Shown: one piece after another, positions 62,392 through 64,000 of the stretch | Numbering within the stretch: position 1 is the first letter of the stretch | How the letters are laid out: the number at the start of each line of letters is the position of its first letter | From: Methanoregulaceae archaeon | Lineage (GTDB): Bacteria; Armatimonadota; Fimbriimonadia; Fimbriimonadales; Fimbriimonadaceae | DNA length: 64,000 nt | Assembly: GCA_020850325.1 (NCBI GenBank) | Contig: JADZEW010000001.1 | Location: 360,030-424,029 of the forward strand | Direction: 5' to 3' | Translations under genes and position numbers: made by a program | Notes under the pieces: generated by a model | Databases searched by the model: none | Told to the model about the DNA's origin: nothing | What the model saw: only the letters and a program-made list of their open reading frames with translations

Positions 62392-62789
62392 GCTAGGATG
62401 ATGTCATCTAGATGAATCCTTAGAACCATCATTGGCGTGACTGACGAGGACGCTCTACCTCGTTAGCTGGAGACGCAGTCTCCTTCCCGCCAATGGCGGG
62501 CCGATCCGACAATCAAGGCCCGTTCAGATGCGAGGTACGAACCACCCTCGCGCCTCGTGATCGGGTTGAGGACGTTGATCTTCCCTGAGGTCGTCGGTGG
62601 GTTCGACCCGACGCGGGAGGGCTCAGCTCTTGTCGGTGACGCGGAAAGCCCCTCCCTTTCGCTCCGGCGAGAGGGAGGGGTTGGGGAGGGAGAGCAATCC
62701 ACCGCGGGGCGCAAACCTCCCCCCCCCTTCGTGGTGTTGTCTTTGCGCCCCTCACCAGCCCCCTCCCCGCAAGTGAGGCGAGGTGGGTT
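62392..62789. repeat. intergenic repeat region between toxin locus and IS element
   Basis: No gene. It holds two perfect small hairpins, GGAGAC/GTCTCC (62469-62483) and CCCGCC/GGCGGG (62486-62500), which could terminate the toxin locus. Also present are the second copy of the 33-base dispersed repeat (62527-62559), the covarying hairpin CGTCGG/CCGACG (62592-62613), and a low-complexity CCCTCC/GGGAGG-rich stretch. Confidence 0.65.
62527..62559. repeat. 33-base dispersed intergenic repeat, copy 2
   Basis: It matches 27962-27994 with one substitution (G to A in TACGAGCC). Confidence 0.7.
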
Positions 62790-62822
62790 TGGAGTGAGCC
62801 CTTTTTCGTAGACACCTCTTGG

Positions 62823-63674
62823 TCATTGAAGGATTGCATGTTCCTTCGAGAACTGGTCGGGGGTCTTCATCCCAAGAGACGAGTGAAGACGCTTTGAGTT
62901 GTAGAGTTTGAAGTAGTCCGCGAAGGCTTCGCGGGCTTCTTCAAGATCGCCATACAGGTCGCATCCTGCTTCTTCGAGTTTGAAGGTCTTGAAGAAGGAT
63001 TCGACGCGCGCGTTCTGGGTGGGACGCGCTGGGTCCGAGTAGCTCGGCGATCCTCCGTTGCGGATCACCAGATCCCGGTAGTCGTGGCTGACATAGTTCG
63101 AGCCGCGGTCCGAGTGGTGGATCCAGTCTTGCCGCACGCGCACGGTGCCGAGCGCCATGAGCAGGCAATCGCGGGTGAGCCCCGTGTCGTTCCTGGCCGA
63201 AACCGACCATCCCACCACCTGTCTGGTGAACGAATCGAGCACCACCGCCAGATAGCCCCAGCGACCTCCCACCAGCGGGATCGCGGTCACGTCGGCGGCG
63301 AGGACTTCGCCTGCCCGGCCCGGCACCCTTCCTTTGAGCAGGTTGGCTCCGCCTTTCCAGACTCCTGGAATCGTCGAGGAGCGCCTGCGTCTGGGACGGT
63401 TGCTCGACAGCCGGTGCCTGCGCATCAGCGTGCGTGCCCGCTTTGCCGTCAATCCGAGCGCCGCGGCAACCCTCCGGTATCCGTAGCGTGGGAACTGCAC
63501 CAGAAGCGTCTGGATCGCCTCGACGATCTCGCCGTCACCTGCAACCACGGGCTTGCGGTAGAGCGTCGAGCGGGCAATGCCGCAAGCGCGGCAGCACCGC
63601 TCTGCCGAGAGATCCGGATACTCGGGGAGCAGGGCCGCGATCATTTGGGCCCGTTCCCCTGCGGAGACTTTTTT
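62823..63674 (-). CDS. IS3-family transposase OrfB (DDE integrase domain)
   Basis: This is the catalytic part of the transposase: an HTH_21 region (PEYPDLSAERCCRACGIARST, YGYRRVAAALG), then the DDE residues Asp in VLAADVTAIPLVGG, Asp in HHSDRGSNY, and Glu in NARVESFFKTFKLE with exactly 35 residues between the last two. It ends YNSKRLHSSLGMKTPDQF, typical of IS3. It is reached by -1 frameshifting from orfA at an A7 run (63669-63675). An ATG at 63644 could start OrfB alone. Confidence 0.93.
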   Translation of the reverse strand, partial: KKVSAGERAQMIAALLPEYPDLSAERCCRACGIARSTLYRKPVVAGDGEIVEAIQTLLVQFPRYGYRRVAAALGLTAKRARTLMRRHRLSSNRPRRRRSSTIPGVWKGGANLLKGRVPGRAGEVLAADVTAIPLVGGRWGYLAVVLDSFTRQVVGWSVSARNDTGLTRDCLLMALGTVRVRQDWIHHSDRGSNYVSHDYRDLVIRNGGSPSYSDPARPTQNARVESFFKTFKLEEAGCDLYGDLEEAREAFADYFKLYNSKRLHSSLGMKTPDQFSKEHAILQ

Positions 63675-63949
63675 TCGTCGAGCATCCTCCTGACAAGAGA
63701 GACCTCTAGCTTGGCAAGACGAAGCTCTTCTTCGAGCTGCTCGATCCGGTCCTGGGCGCTCAGCACGGCCGAACGCCACGGTTGGCCCTGAAACGAGTTC
63801 TCGCCGTGGACCGCGAACTGCTTGAGCCAGCGCTCCAGCATCGCCGCACTCAAACCGTGATCCCGGCATGCCTTCGTACGAGACAACTCGCCGCCAACGA
63901 TCTGACGGCACAACTTCAACTTCCACTCGCGTGCAAATCTGCGTGACAT
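63641..63949 (-). CDS. IS3-family transposase OrfA (DNA-binding)
   Basis: This 102-residue protein has a transposase_8-type helix-turn-helix (FAREWKLKLCRQIVGGELSRTKACRDHGLS, then ERWLKQF) and a leucine-zipper coiled coil (AQDRIEQLEEELRLAKLEVSLVRRML). Start at MSRRFARE, ATG 63949. The stop at 63641 lies beyond the slippery A7, so both OrfA and the OrfAB fusion can be made. Confidence 0.9.
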   Translation of the reverse strand: MSRRFAREWKLKLCRQIVGGELSRTKACRDHGLSAAMLERWLKQFAVHGENSFQGQPWRSAVLSAQDRIEQLEEELRLAKLEVSLVRRMLDEKKSPQGNGPK

Positions 63950-64000
63950 ATCGACAACCTCACTGTAGGATGAGGTGTCCACTCAATTGGGCTCAGTCCA

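Larger units (their letters stand above)
62790..64000 (-). mobile_element. complete IS3-family insertion sequence
   Basis: The element is about 1.21 kb with imperfect terminal inverted repeats. The left end begins TGGAGTGAGCCC and continues to TAGACACCTC (62809-62818). The right end, read inward from base 64000, begins TGGACTGAGCCC and continues to TGGACACCTC. Both spacings are 7 bases. It encodes orfA and a frameshift-joined orfB. The right flank is outside the window, so target duplication cannot be checked. Confidence 0.85.

Overview
The window is 64 kb of a GC-rich bacterial chromosome with densely packed genes on both strands. It combines PEP-CTERM envelope proteins, a prepilin-like protein, a GH172-type (DUF2961) protein, many secreted proteins with no recognisable family, frequent TTG/GTG starts and 4-base start/stop overlaps. 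I infer an Armatimonadota-like, possibly Fimbriimonas-related organism, with moderate confidence and no marker-gene proof. A genome-wide habit stands out. About sixteen genes have a -10-like TAnnnT hexamer only 6-9 bases before the start codon and no Shine-Dalgarno sequence, so much of the chromosome probably makes leaderless mRNA.

1-10 kb: the tail of an HTTM membrane protein; a sarcosine-oxidase-like enzyme with a sugar isomerase; dapA; a MazEF toxin-antitoxin with a perfect operator palindrome; a kinase/pterin dehydratase/TPR operon; a GlmL-type ATPase with a DUF302 protein; and an S10 peptidase with PxpB. 10-20 kb: an ECF sigma factor, hrcA, a yceD-plsX-fabH lipid operon that lacks rpmF, a lone CoA-transferase A subunit, a flavoprotein, a DUF1015/MBL pair and a prenyl synthase. 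20-33 kb: mgtE behind a consensus promoter and a possibly switching leader, a sugar ABC ATPase, secreted proteins, a GH172-type protein, glyA preceded by a tetranucleotide repeat, a photolyase that has lost most Fe-S ligands, a secreted beta-propeller, and a tRNA gene for selenocysteine (selC).

33-54 kb: small exported and prepilin-like proteins; a four-gene redox operon; zinc-ribbon and SprT-like proteins; a Fic enzyme; an ECF sigma/anti-sigma pair; a YprB-like nuclease; a cytochrome b561 with two PEP-CTERM proteins; a two-component system; a beta-lactamase-fold hydrolase; a cupin phosphoglucose isomerase; a nitroreductase with a structured leader; a Tgt without its zinc cysteines; and an MFS transporter.

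54-64 kb is the accessory part and the most interesting. It holds a large RHS polymorphic-toxin gene whose signal peptide lies in another frame, a small membrane protein likely to be its immunity protein, and two promoterless 'orphan' RHS ends. Each orphan has its own toxin tip followed by its own small gene. The third copy repeats the RHS core of the first gene almost exactly, so recombination could swap tips. A complete IS3-family element closes the region and ends at the last base of the window. The toxin tips and immunity genes look AT-richer than the rest, consistent with acquisition.
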